This document shows positions 1 to 7,507 of a stretch of DNA of 64,000 bases, piece by piece. Position numbers and translations under genes: made by a program. Numbering within the stretch: the first letter of the stretch is position 1; each line of letters begins with the position of its first letter. Location of the stretch: contig NZ_CP021080.1 of NCBI RefSeq assembly GCF_000802245.2, forward strand, positions 3,720,001 to 3,784,000, given 5' to 3'. This DNA is from Streptomyces pluripotens (GTDB lineage Bacteria; Actinomycetota; Actinomycetes; Streptomycetales; Streptomycetaceae). The notes under the pieces are model-generated. The model had not been told where the DNA came from and searched no databases. It worked only from the letters and a program-made list of their open reading frames with translations.

Positions 1-183
1 TCCACCCCGGCAGGCTGTGAATGGGGCAGGTGACGCTGCTGTTCGCTTCGCGCAACTGCCCCGATCCAGCCATTGACCAGGCGCCACGCCGCCAATCACT
101 GGTGATCGAAACGTGGTGCTGTCGAGTTCCGGCTATGCAGGAAGGCGGGACGCCAGAGTGTTGTGCGCGGGAGGGCTGGCCAG

Positions 184-399
184 GTGGTTTTAAGTATCAA
201 CGTGGCGGTTCTGCTGGCTGTCGTCATCATTGTGCGGCTGCGCCGACGCACACATGCCCGCAGCCGGTTCGATGAGAAGCTGACCGTGGTCATCGTGCTG
301 GTGTTCGGCGTGCTAATCGCACCCACCAGCTTCGGGCAAGGCATTCTCAACGTCGTGGGCCAGCTCGCCCACAGCCTTTCGCAGACCAGCAGTCCTTGA
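184..399 (+). CDS. small two-helix membrane protein of the leftmost element
   Basis: Short protein of about 71 residues with two hydrophobic stretches (INVAVLLAVVIIV near the N-terminus and LTVVIVLVFGVLIAP in the middle) separated by an Arg-rich loop (RLRRRTHARSR), so probably two membrane helices. I chose the GTG at 184 because GGGAGG lies 9 bases upstream. Small membrane proteins of this kind are frequent near transfer genes of actinomycete integrative elements, and an integrase stub lies downstream, but no specific function can be assigned. Confidence 0.5.
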   Translation: MVLSINVAVLLAVVIIVRLRRRTHARSRFDEKLTVVIVLVFGVLIAPTSFGQGILNVVGQLAHSLSQTSSP

Positions 400-832
400 G
401 CGCGTGCGCCCCGTGCGCGTTGAGAACCACTCAGGGCGCCCCGGCACGCTTGTAGCCAGCCCACAACCGGCCATCGGCCTGCCCGAGCACCTCATCCACC
501 ACGGCAACGAGGGGCTCGACCCTCCCGCCCAGTGCCTGCTGCAGGCCGTGGTGGAGGCGTGTGCTGAGCCCTGGCACGGGCCGTCTCAAGACGGCGTGCC
601 AGCCACTTTCCACCACCGCTCCATGACCCGGCATGCCTTCTGACCGCGCGGCACCACGACCGCCCGCACAAGCAAGCTGGTCCGCGAGGGCGCGCCCAGA
701 GCCGTACGGGCCGTCCGGTGAGCCTGGTGGGCGGTGCTTGCCTTGCTGCCGGCGCTCTGCATCGGCGGTACAGACTCTCCAGGTGTTCGGGCTCCAAGCG
801 GTCGATGCGGTGTGCCCCTCCCGGGCCCGCTC
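400..832. other. no recognisable gene
   Basis: Stretch between the small membrane protein and the integrase stub. Several open frames exist on both strands, but none shows a recognisable motif or a convincing ribosome binding site. It is probably decayed element DNA, since the integrase that follows has lost its 5' part here. Confidence 0.5.
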
Positions 833-1237
833 GTGATGCTCCGTTCCCACAGGGAGACGCAGGCCCGGGAGCGCGCGGCGACCGGAAACCTGTGGACCGA
901 GTCCGAGTACGTGTTCACCAAGCCATTGGGCGGGCCGCTCAGCCCGAACACGGACTACCACGACTGGAAGCGGCTACTGGAAGACGCCGGCGTCCGGGAC
1001 GGGCGTCTGCACGATGCACGGCACACCGCGGGCACCGTGCTGATGCTGCTCGGGGTCCCGGACCGAGTCATTGACCAGATCATGGGTGGGGAACCGGGCG
1101 GCGCCGCCCGGATGCGGGCGCGGTACCTGCACGTGACCGATCCCATGCTCAAGGAGGCGGCTCGGAAGATCGAGCGCGCCATCTGGGGAGGCCCGGAAAA
1201 CCCCGCTGTGGACAAAGACCAGGACAACGAGGTCTGA
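833..1237 (+). pseudogene. tyrosine site-specific integrase, C-terminal fragment
   Basis: The translated segment matches the C-terminal half of actinomycete tyrosine recombinases of the pSAM2 type: a VFTKPLGGPLSP strand region, the box II motif LHDARHTAGT with its His and Arg, and the nucleophile Tyr in RYLHVTD. The N-terminal arm-binding domain and the box I Arg are missing, so it cannot be a working recombinase. The helix before the Tyr reads MGGEPGGAARM, unlike the usual MGWSS-type sequence, another sign of decay. The stop is followed by a hairpin and then, 63 bases on, by the att copy at 1301. That is the normal int-att order for the right end of an element whose body lies to the left of the window. 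Confidence 0.85.
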
Positions 1238-1244
1238 GGACAAC

Positions 1245-1280
1245 GTCGAAGGGCCCCCTGTTTCCAGAGGGCCCTTCGAC
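1245..1280. terminator. hairpin after integrase stub
   Basis: Perfect inverted repeat GTCGAAGGGCCC ... GGGCCCTTCGAC just after the integrase stop. A hairpin with the same lower stem but a different upper stem lies at 25789-25826, at the same distance from the tRNA-Ser copy of att. Confidence 0.75.
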
Positions 1281-1300
1281 AACGTGCCCGGTGAGGCACT

Positions 1301-1355
1301 GGCGGAGGATACGAGATTCGAACTCGTGAGGGGTTGCCCCCAACACGCTTTCCAA
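1301..1355. repeat. attachment site copy 1 (3' part of tRNA-Ser)
   Basis: 55 bp identical to 25847-25901, the 3' half of tRNA-Ser(GGA) on the minus strand, and to 11867-11921. Only the variable arm, T arm and 3' acceptor are present, so this is not a tRNA gene. It separates the leftmost element from element A. Confidence 0.9.
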
Positions 1356-1448
1356 ATGTTCGTCTGGGGGTTCTGGGGCGTACGGCAACGTCCTGACCTG
1401 CAGTGGAGCTAGTCCAGGCGGGGCTTCTGAACGGCGCCGTACACCGGT

Positions 1449-1475
1449 GAATGAGACCAGAACTGAGACCACGGA
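1449..1475. repeat. element A left arm-type repeat
   Basis: Two near-perfect copies of a 10-base word (AATGAGACC AG AACTGAGACC) followed by ACGGA. The same block recurs at 11783-11809 near the other end of element A and is absent from the ends of element B. It is a likely arm site for the element's own integrase. Confidence 0.5.
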
Positions 1476-1506
1476 GGGGGACTCGTTCTGGCTTTCATGC
1501 TGTGGC

Positions 1507-1881
1507 CTACTCCTCGAACAGGGCGGGGCGCCACTCCTGGATGTTGCCGTCGAAGTCGCCGTCGCGTACGTCTTGCAGGGCCGTTGCGTAACCGATCTCG
1601 ATGGCCTGCGTGATCAGCTGCTGCAGCTCCGCCGACACGTACAAGAGACGATGTCCGGAGCCCGAGCAGAGGTTGGCCGCCGCGTGGCCGGCGGCACGGG
1701 CATGCTCGGCGGAGACTGCGGCGACATGCATGTCCGAGATGGCTTGTGCCGCGTTCTTGATCTCTTCCTGCGGAGACGAAGTCATGGCGGCCAGTATCCG
1801 CATCTCGACAGAGGGAAGGAACGCCGCCTCCGCCAGCACTGTGGCGCCTATTCGCTGGTTCGCCTGGGGCAGACAACCCAC
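1507..1881 (-). CDS. hypothetical helical protein, last gene of toxin operon
   Basis: Predicted 124-residue, Ala-rich, mostly helical protein ending in GNIQEWRPALFEE. It lies 18 bases downstream of the putative immunity gene, on the same strand. A central segment (ISDMHVAAVSAEHARAAGHAAANLC) looks like a small helical bundle. I recognise no family. The start is uncertain: GTG at 1881 opens the frame, and internal Met codons near residues 27 and 33 are alternatives. By position it may be a second immunity gene or an unrelated passenger. Confidence 0.5.
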   Translation of the reverse strand: MGCLPQANQRIGATVLAEAAFLPSVEMRILAAMTSSPQEEIKNAAQAISDMHVAAVSAEHARAAGHAAANLCSGSGHRLLYVSAELQQLITQAIEIGYATALQDVRDGDFDGNIQEWRPALFEE

Positions 1882-1899
1882 GGCTACGGAGTCAGCGGG

Positions 1900-2913
1900 T
1901 CACGGGCGGTGGAAGACGTCGAGCGGGCCGTACTCCGTCGGCTTGCTGCTGGTGAGCTCAGGGTGTTCGGGGACACGCTCTCGGAGGATGCCGAAGGTGT
2001 CGGGCCACGTGGTGATCTGCGCTCCGGTGCCGGTGAGGACACGGTCCCAGTCCTCGTTGGCGGAGATACCGGTGCGGTCGATGACGAATCCGAGGCAGTG
2101 GTCCGAGTTTTGGTCGAGCGTGCGAACCAGCGCGGCCACAGCTTCCTCGCGGTCCGGCTCCGGGATGTCGGCGATCTGGAAGGTGAGCTTCTGGATGTTG
2201 TTGTCCAGGCGCCGGACTGTCACGGCAAGGGACTCGTCGCGGCCCATCCAGCCCTGGAACTCGACATTGGGGTACTCGTCCGAGGTCAGTGCGGACAGCA
2301 GGGTGTGGGTCCCGCCCACCAGCGGCTCGCGCTTGCCCTGGGCCGTGTCGCGGAAGCCGAAGAGATTGTCCGTGAGTGGGTGTTCCACAAAGAGGCCCGA
2401 AGCAGACAGTTGGTCGATCAGGTCCTGGGCGGATGCGCGGGTGAAGGAGGGCCGGTACCAGGTGAAGAAGCCCTGCGCGGTAGCTGCGTCGGCTTCCGCA
2501 GCGGCACGGGCATTCTCGCCGAGGCACTCGTCGAAAATTGCCAGGGCTTGTTCGCGAGGCACCTCAGGGCTGATGTAGTTCCGGGCCCGAATGTGGGCGG
2601 CGAACTCGGGAAGCAACGCGACGTGGTGTCGCTGTACGTAGTAGGCGAGTTCGGTGGGCCACACAAAGGTGCCGTCCGTGACCAGGGAACCCGCGCCCGT
2701 GATCCAGACGTCGTCGGCGATGACGTCGCGCTCGGCACCCATGGTCGTGTAGATCTCGTGGCTTGCCTCCAGGTACGCCACCAGCCGGTCTTCGTCCCAC
2801 TCGCCGGAGCTGCGCGCCGCGTCCCGAAGGGAGGGGGCGGGGGGCGTGTCGTGGCCAGACCCGCCGAGTTCCCGGTAGAACCCCGCCTGCTTGATCATGA
2901 TCTCTCCAGTCAT
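1900..2913 (-). CDS. putative immunity protein for the upstream toxin
   Basis: 337-residue soluble protein with no signal peptide or membrane segment. It starts 12 bases after the toxin stop at an ATG preceded by AGGAGG with good spacing; a second ATG five codons in has its own GGAGA. The C-terminal part (about residues 235-335) has a tidy alpha/beta look, with DHCLGFVIDRTG followed by ITTWPDTFGILRERVPEHPEL. I do not recognise a named Pfam immunity family. The call rests on the position directly behind a polymorphic toxin, the tight spacing and the acidic composition. It could also be a large accessory protein of the operon. Confidence 0.55.
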   Translation of the reverse strand: MTGEIMIKQAGFYRELGGSGHDTPPAPSLRDAARSSGEWDEDRLVAYLEASHEIYTTMGAERDVIADDVWITGAGSLVTDGTFVWPTELAYYVQRHHVALLPEFAAHIRARNYISPEVPREQALAIFDECLGENARAAAEADAATAQGFFTWYRPSFTRASAQDLIDQLSASGLFVEHPLTDNLFGFRDTAQGKREPLVGGTHTLLSALTSDEYPNVEFQGWMGRDESLAVTVRRLDNNIQKLTFQIADIPEPDREEAVAALVRTLDQNSDHCLGFVIDRTGISANEDWDRVLTGTGAQITTWPDTFGILRERVPEHPELTSSKPTEYGPLDVFHRP

Positions 2914-2925
2914 ACCCGGCGCCTC

Positions 2926-4224
2926 CTAGTGCCCAGTCATCGGCAGGTAGGTGCGCCAGTAGCCATTGTTACCGATTACGGGGGTCTGGTTGAGCCCGCC
3001 GTCGGCCGCGGTGCCGACCTTGTCTGTGGGGGCGGTCACCGGGACGCCCAGCTCGTCGGCGACGGTCTGGGCGAGCGGGACCTCAGGCGGCCGGGCGTCG
3101 GCACCGGAGTGGCAGGACACCAGGCGTATTGGCTGACCGGGCTTGTAGTCGGGGTTGTTGCGGATCGCGTCCACGATGTGGTTCGGGTTGACCTCGAAGT
3201 CGGTCAGGTTCTTGCCTGCGGCGTTCAGGCGGCCGGCGGCGAAGACGCCACTGTCTGTGCCGTGCACGATCACGTCGTGCACGCCGGGTATGCGGCGGAC
3301 GCGTTGGAGGTTGTTCAGGGTGGCATTGTCGTAGCCGACGGTGGTGGTGTTCTTGCCGTAGTAGACGGGGTCACCCGAGACCAGCTCGTAGTCGCCGGCC
3401 TTGGCCGGTGCCGCCGGGATCTTCGAGTCCGGGGCCTGGATCAGCTTCCAGGTGCGGGACTTGCCCATCTCGTCGAGGGCCGCACTGTTCAGGCGGAAGC
3501 CGTTGAACAGTCCCTGCATGCCACCGTTCTCGGCTACGGCTCTGGCCGTGCTGCCGCCCGCTCCGAACATGCCGCCGTAGAGCATTCCGTCCGTAGCGGC
3601 GTGAGAGACCTCGTCCAGGTTGAAACCCTTGCTCTCGCCGGTGGCCATGGCGACGGGTTGGGTGACGGCCAGGTCGACGGTGATCGACTCGATCCCGCCG
3701 AACGCGGCGGTGGCGAAGGTGGTGCCTGCAATGGTGGCGATCTCGGTGGAGACGGTCACGCCCAGGCTGGCCGCCAGATCCACGATGCCCGCGGTCGCGG
3801 TCGCGGCCGCGGCTTCGGAGATGCCGGCGGTGAAGATGGCCAAAGCCGTACCAGCCACGATGGTCGCGCCGGCGATCTCCAGTTCGTGTTCCAGGCGCTT
3901 GACCGCGTGGTGCACGATGTCGGCGTAGTGGTCCAGGCCCTTGGCCATGTCGCGGGCGGCGTCGATCATGTCCTGGAGCCAGCCGTGGCCGTCGTAGTAG
4001 TAGCGGCGCCAGTACGGGTCGTCGAAGGCGGATATAGCCTCGCCCTTGTTGTGCGTGATGATCGAACGGGCCGACTTGTTCGCGGCGGCTGTCACGTCCT
4101 CGAGGCCATCGGCGAAATGCCGCCACGCCTTGGCGGCGTCCCGCAGACCGCCCTCGTCGGCGTCCGGCCACCACATGCCGGTCATGTCTTTGACGATCTT
4201 CTTCGCCTTGTCGGCGGCGCTCAC
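2926..4224 (-). CDS. polymorphic toxin with caspase-like (C80-like) C-terminal domain
   Basis: 432-residue protein. The first half is an alpha-helical delivery region with W/Y-rich spots (GMWWPDAD, DPYWRRYYYDGHGW), then an Ala-rich hydrophobic stretch around residues 140-215 (ATIVAGTALAIFTAGI, AASLGVTVSTEIATIAG). The last 150 residues form a compact domain with a His in GVHDVIVHGTDSG and a Cys in IRLVSCHSGAD followed by VADELGVPVTAPTD. This His...Cys order with an SCHSG turn resembles clan CD cysteine peptidases such as the C80 self-cleaving domain; that reading is inference. The GTG start overlaps the stop of the upstream ESX-like gene (GTGA), so the two are translationally coupled. Likely secreted and used against competitors. 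Confidence 0.65.
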   Translation of the reverse strand: MSAADKAKKIVKDMTGMWWPDADEGGLRDAAKAWRHFADGLEDVTAAANKSARSIITHNKGEAISAFDDPYWRRYYYDGHGWLQDMIDAARDMAKGLDHYADIVHHAVKRLEHELEIAGATIVAGTALAIFTAGISEAAAATATAGIVDLAASLGVTVSTEIATIAGTTFATAAFGGIESITVDLAVTQPVAMATGESKGFNLDEVSHAATDGMLYGGMFGAGGSTARAVAENGGMQGLFNGFRLNSAALDEMGKSRTWKLIQAPDSKIPAAPAKAGDYELVSGDPVYYGKNTTTVGYDNATLNNLQRVRRIPGVHDVIVHGTDSGVFAAGRLNAAGKNLTDFEVNPNHIVDAIRNNPDYKPGQPIRLVSCHSGADARPPEVPLAQTVADELGVPVTAPTDKVGTAADGGLNQTPVIGNNGYWRTYLPMTGH

Positions 4225-4595
4225 TTGACGTTGCCCCCGCCCTCGCTGCCTCCTTCGTGCCCTTGGACGTGGACCTTGCTGAACATCGAGCGGACGAGTT
4301 TCTCGTTGTCGATGTGGCCGTCGGCCATGTCGGCCATCGCGTCGTGGATGCTCTGCAGTCCCTCGGCGAGGATCGACGCGGCGTGCTCGATCTTGTGGAC
4401 GTTTGGGCCGTAGACCTTGTGGAAGTCGTGGCCCTGCTTGTCGTCGCCCCACGGTGAACCGGCGGCAGCGAGCGCGGTCTTCAGTTTGGTGAGTGCCTTG
4501 GCGAGGTCGTGGCTGTGCGTGTGGAAATGCGGGGCCGTCGCTTTAAGATCGTGGATCTTGATGTCGAGTATCTTGCCGTCGCCCGGTTCGCCCAT
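4221..4595 (-). CDS. ESX/WXG100-like small protein paired with toxin
   Basis: 124-residue helical protein with the helix-turn-helix hairpin layout of type VII secretion substrates. The turn reads AAAGSPWGDDKQGHDFHKVYGP, where WGDD...G..F is the usual actinomycete variant of the WxG signature. The ATG at 4595 is preferred over upstream starts because GGAGAGG lies just ahead of it. It is the first gene of the toxin operon and overlaps the toxin start by four bases. It probably guides or chaperones the toxin for export, as WXG100-like partners do. Confidence 0.7.
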   Translation of the reverse strand: MGEPGDGKILDIKIHDLKATAPHFHTHSHDLAKALTKLKTALAAAGSPWGDDKQGHDFHKVYGPNVHKIEHAASILAEGLQSIHDAMADMADGHIDNEKLVRSMFSKVHVQGHEGGSEGGGNVK

Positions 4596-4730
4596 GGCGG
4601 CGTCCTCTCCCCCTGAGTCGGCTGTTCGGCCCATCGACGCTAGTTGATCGACACGGTTTGCGGCCGTGACTCCGACCAAGAGGGTGCAAAGTTCCGATCA
4701 AGGGAGGCGAAAGGTGAGGGAAAATTCGCC

Positions 4731-5168
4731 GTGATCACCGACGAAGCCGCACAGGTCCTCACCAGCTTCTACTTCGTTCCGCAGGACGGTGAGATCTGGC
4801 CCGTCACCCTCGATGAGTTCGACGCACACGCACGCGCCACATGGCCTGGCTACGTCGCCTGCAACGTCCGGGACGCCGACCTCAAGTTCACCTACACCCG
4901 CGCCGACGACGGCGCCCAGCGCAGCGCCTGGAGGGCGCCGGGGGGACCGGGAGTGATGGTCAGCGACAGCGAGACCGAGGTGTTCTGGACCGAGTTCCCT
5001 GCGTCACCGGCGCGAGGTCCTCGCCGACCTGCTGCCTCCATCCCGCGTCCGCGACGCCGCGCTCGTGGTGGGCGGGGCGCGCGAAACAGCGCGTTCCCGT
5101 CGGATGCCTTCTGCTGGGCTTCTCACGCTTGTCCACCGGCACAGCGCCGAAATCTTGTCAGCTGCTAG
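4731..5168 (+). pseudogene. hypothetical protein, probably frameshifted in its C-terminal part
   Basis: The first ~87 codons from the GTG at 4731 look like a real soluble protein (VITDEAAQVLTSFYFVPQDG ... ETEVFWTEF). After about base 5000 the reading frame turns into Pro/Arg-rich sequence typical of an out-of-frame GC-rich read. A neighbouring frame becomes better (REVLADLLPPSRVRDAALVV), which suggests an indel near 5000-5010. It lies divergently from the ESX-like gene, 135 bases away. No family recognised. Confidence 0.4.
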
Positions 5169-5462
5169 GACATCCGCCTGGACTACTGGGTGCGCCGCGA
5201 GGACTGCTCCACCGAGAAGCGCAGCCGGTTCCCCGTCCTGACAGACAAAGGCGTGACCGTCCTGGAACGGATCACCCAGAGCCACGTCATCATCGTCCGC
5301 GCCGCGGTCTTCGACCACCTCACCAGCGAGCAGACCCGCGGCTTCAGTGAGCTGCGTGAGACCATCTCGCCGCTCGGCGAGCGCCACAACAAAATCCTTG
5401 CGTGTGCGGATCCGGGTTGTCCATGCTCCCCGGTCTCCTGCGCGCTGGCGGGTCCCCTATAG
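5169..5462 (+). pseudogene. MarR-type regulator, C-terminal remnant
   Basis: The frame open from 5169 reads as the wing and dimerisation helix of a MarR-family regulator: DYWVRREDCSTEKRS, then FPVLTDKGVTVLERI and VFDHLTSEQTRGFSELRETI. The DNA-recognition helices at the N-terminus are missing and a stop precedes the segment. The open frame runs on past the likely homologous part (about 5400) into IS481-adjacent sequence. A decayed fragment. Confidence 0.5.
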
Positions 5463-5507
5463 ACGGGGCGCTCGGCGCGCAGGGGCGGACCACCCAAGGG
5501 TCCTCCC

Positions 5508-6447
5508 CTAGGTGTATTGCCCCGTGAGGTTCGGAACGCGGCTGGTGGGTGGTTGGCCCTTCAGCGCGGTGTGTCCGCGGTGGTGATTGTAGGTGTGCAG
5601 CCACTGGGGGAAGGCATCGCGTCGTTCCTGCTCGCTGCGGTAGGGGCGGGCGTAGGCCCATTCGTCGAGCAGGGTGCGGTTGAAGCGTTCGACCTTGCCG
5701 TTGGTCTGGGGCCGGTAGGGCCGGGTCCGCTTGTGGGTGATCCCGGCTGCCGCCAGCAGATCTCGCCAGTCGCGTGAGCGGTAGCAGGCGCCGTTGCCGG
5801 TCAGGACGCGTTCGACAGTGATACCGGCCTGGGTGAAGTAGGCGTGGGCGCGGGCCCAGAAGCCGGTGGCGGTCTCCTTCTTCTCGTCGGTGTGGATCTG
5901 GCTGTAGGCGAGGCGGGAGTGGTCATCGACGGCGGTGTGCAGGTAGCTGTAGCCGGCGCCTGCGCGGGTCTTACGGCCCTTCTGGCGGCCGAGGACCTTG
6001 TGGCCGCCGCCGTCGGGGATGTTGCCGGGCTTCTTGATGTCCACGTGCACCAGCTCGCCGGGCCGGGCGCGTTCGTAGCGGCGTATGACCAGTCCGGTGG
6101 CCCGGTCCAGGTGCGTGAGGCGGGCCAGGCCGTAGCGGGTGAGCACCCGGTGCACGGTCGAGGGGACCAGACGGAGGAGGTGCGCGATGCGTGCTGGGCC
6201 CCACCGGCGCAGCACGCGCACTTTGATGATGCGCCGCTCGGTGCGGGTCGGCGTTCGCCGCGGGCTGGTGTGCGGGCGGCTGGAGCGGTTGGTCATGCCT
6301 GCCTCGCCGTACAGCCGGTAGCGGTCGGCCCACCGCTGGGCGGTGCTCACGGAGACCTGAAAGCGTTCGGCGGCCCGCCGCAGCGGCCAGTTGTCGTCCA
6401 CGACGCAGGCGTCCAGTCTCGGTCAGCGGTGCGTTACGGTGAGGCAT
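5508..6447 (-). pseudogene. IS481-family transposase, frameshifted and with a mutated catalytic Asp
   Basis: The product reads as an IS481 transposase: the N-terminal MPHRNAPLTETGRL, a helix-turn-helix (AAERFQVSVSTAQRWADRY), and an rve core with HVDIKKPG, then VLTGNGACY, then RPQTNGKVERFNRTL containing the Glu. Two lesions are visible. The MPHRNAPL start at 6447 is one frame away from the rest, which opens at about 6420, as expected if about 14 bases were lost between two CTGCGTC words. The second catalytic Asp of the usual TDNG motif is Gly here (TGNG). The stop codon TAG lies in the CTAG target duplication, outside the element proper. Confidence 0.8.
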
Positions 6448-6571
6448 GAGGGCCTTTCTGGTCGCCGGTGCAGATCTCGCAATCCACACCGAGCCAGAAG
6501 GCCCTCACCCATTTTCAAGATCGGTCAGCCGTGAGCCCTGTCACCGTCCACAACCTCCGGGGACAGAACAC
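5512..6571 (-). mobile_element. IS481-family insertion sequence, inactive
   Basis: 1060-bp element with imperfect terminal inverted repeats (GTGTATTGCCCCGTGAGGTT on the left; GTGTTCTGTCCCCGGAGGTT reading in from the right), flanked by a perfect CTAG duplication at 5508-5511 and 6572-6575. CTAG is the known preferred target of IS481-type elements. It carries one transposase gene on the minus strand, damaged as described in that entry. Confidence 0.85.
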
Positions 6572-6666
6572 CTAGGAGAACACACTCGGTTGCACGGCCG
6601 TCGATTACCAGTCCCACACGATTCCCGTCAGCCCTCTTCTTTGGACCTTCGGTGCGGAGTGGAAGA

Positions 6667-6933
6667 TCAAAAGAGGTTGAGCTTGGCTGACTCCACGGCC
6701 CCCATCAGCCGACACTGCCCGGTCTCTCCGTCCACGCATACATAGCCGGTGCCGACGGCCATGTCGGATGGATCTCCGCTGCGGAGGTAGGCGACTGACT
6801 GACAGTCGAAGTAGAACTTACCTCCGGCCTGGGCACGCTCTCCCTCGACGAGCGCGAAGGCCATACGTTCGTGGCTCACCTCTCTATCGAGAAACTCTTG
6901 TGCGAGCTTGGCCGCCTGCTCCATGTCCAGCAT
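6667..6933 (-). CDS. Imm35-family immunity protein
   Basis: 88-residue protein matching the Imm35 pattern: an N-terminal helix (MEQAAKLAQEFLDREV), strands around GGKFYFDCQSVAYLRSGDPSD, and the hallmark GTGYVCVDGETGQ. Imm35 proteins sit behind polymorphic toxins and neutralise them in the producing cell. Its ATG overlaps the stop of the toxin fragment (TGATG), so the two were translated together. It protects against the papain-fold toxin upstream, which has lost its N-terminal part. It may now act only as an orphan immunity gene, and its promoter is unclear because the upstream DNA was replaced by ISAs1. Confidence 0.75.
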   Translation of the reverse strand: MLDMEQAAKLAQEFLDREVSHERMAFALVEGERAQAGGKFYFDCQSVAYLRSGDPSDMAVGTGYVCVDGETGQCRLMGAVESAKLNLF

Positions 6934-7507
6934 CAGTCCGTCCTAAGGAGGGAGAAGTTCCGCCACGGCGAAATATCAGCGTGCCCTGACTGCCCATCCA
7001 GGAAAACAACGTCCCCCTTGATGTTCACGACGTTGAAGACATGTGCCCGTCTTCCCTTCTGGCCCATCACGATACCCCTTGCCCCATCCCCCGCATTTTT
7101 GATCTCATTGACGATACCCGAGAGCGTCGACGCTGTGAACTTCCTTCCACCGTACAAAGCCTCGATCGGCTTGGTGGAGCCGGCATCGAGGGCGCCAGGA
7201 GCCGAAGACGGGGCTCCTTCAGCCAGCAGACGATCCACTGCCACTGCGCAGGCACGGCAGTTCGTCTCGCCACCCTGAGGGTTGACAAGTTCCGTGAGTC
7301 GAGGGGTGATGGGGGTCTTGTACGGGATACTGCCGTATCCGAGCGTGACACCTCCGCCACCGGGGCCGAATCTCAGGTTCCCGACCGCCACCTCGGCTTC
7401 TTGAGGAAACGCCGCGGCTTCGGATTCGGCCGCACCTGCTTCTCCTTCCGCGCCTGGGAGTGCGAAGAGTCCGGCCGTTCCCACTCCGTTCAGGCCCCAC
7501 AGGGTGG
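6933..7507 (-). pseudogene. papain-fold (Tox-PL-like) toxin tip, N-terminus removed by ISAs1
   Basis: The frame is open from the ISAs1 edge at 7507 (TLWGLNGVGTAGLF...) to 6933, with no start of its own before a GTG at 7484. The C-terminal ~110 residues fit the papain-fold toxin family: a Cys in NCRACAVAVDRLL, a His in GRRAHVFNVV and an acidic/Asn position in FLDGQSGHAD. Such domains act as deamidases or peptidases in target cells. The delivery region of a polymorphic toxin normally lies upstream and has been cut away. A short protein from 7484 could still be made but would lack secretion signals. Confidence 0.65.

Noticed and set aside
404..961. Several overlapping open frames on both strands
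   Set aside because: No motif, no ribosome site, strongly biased composition; probably decayed element DNA.
1447..4413. Plus-strand open frame of 988 codons
   Set aside because: It lies antisense to the toxin operon and reads as Val/Gly/Asp-rich sequence without motifs. It is the usual antisense shadow of GC-rich coding DNA.
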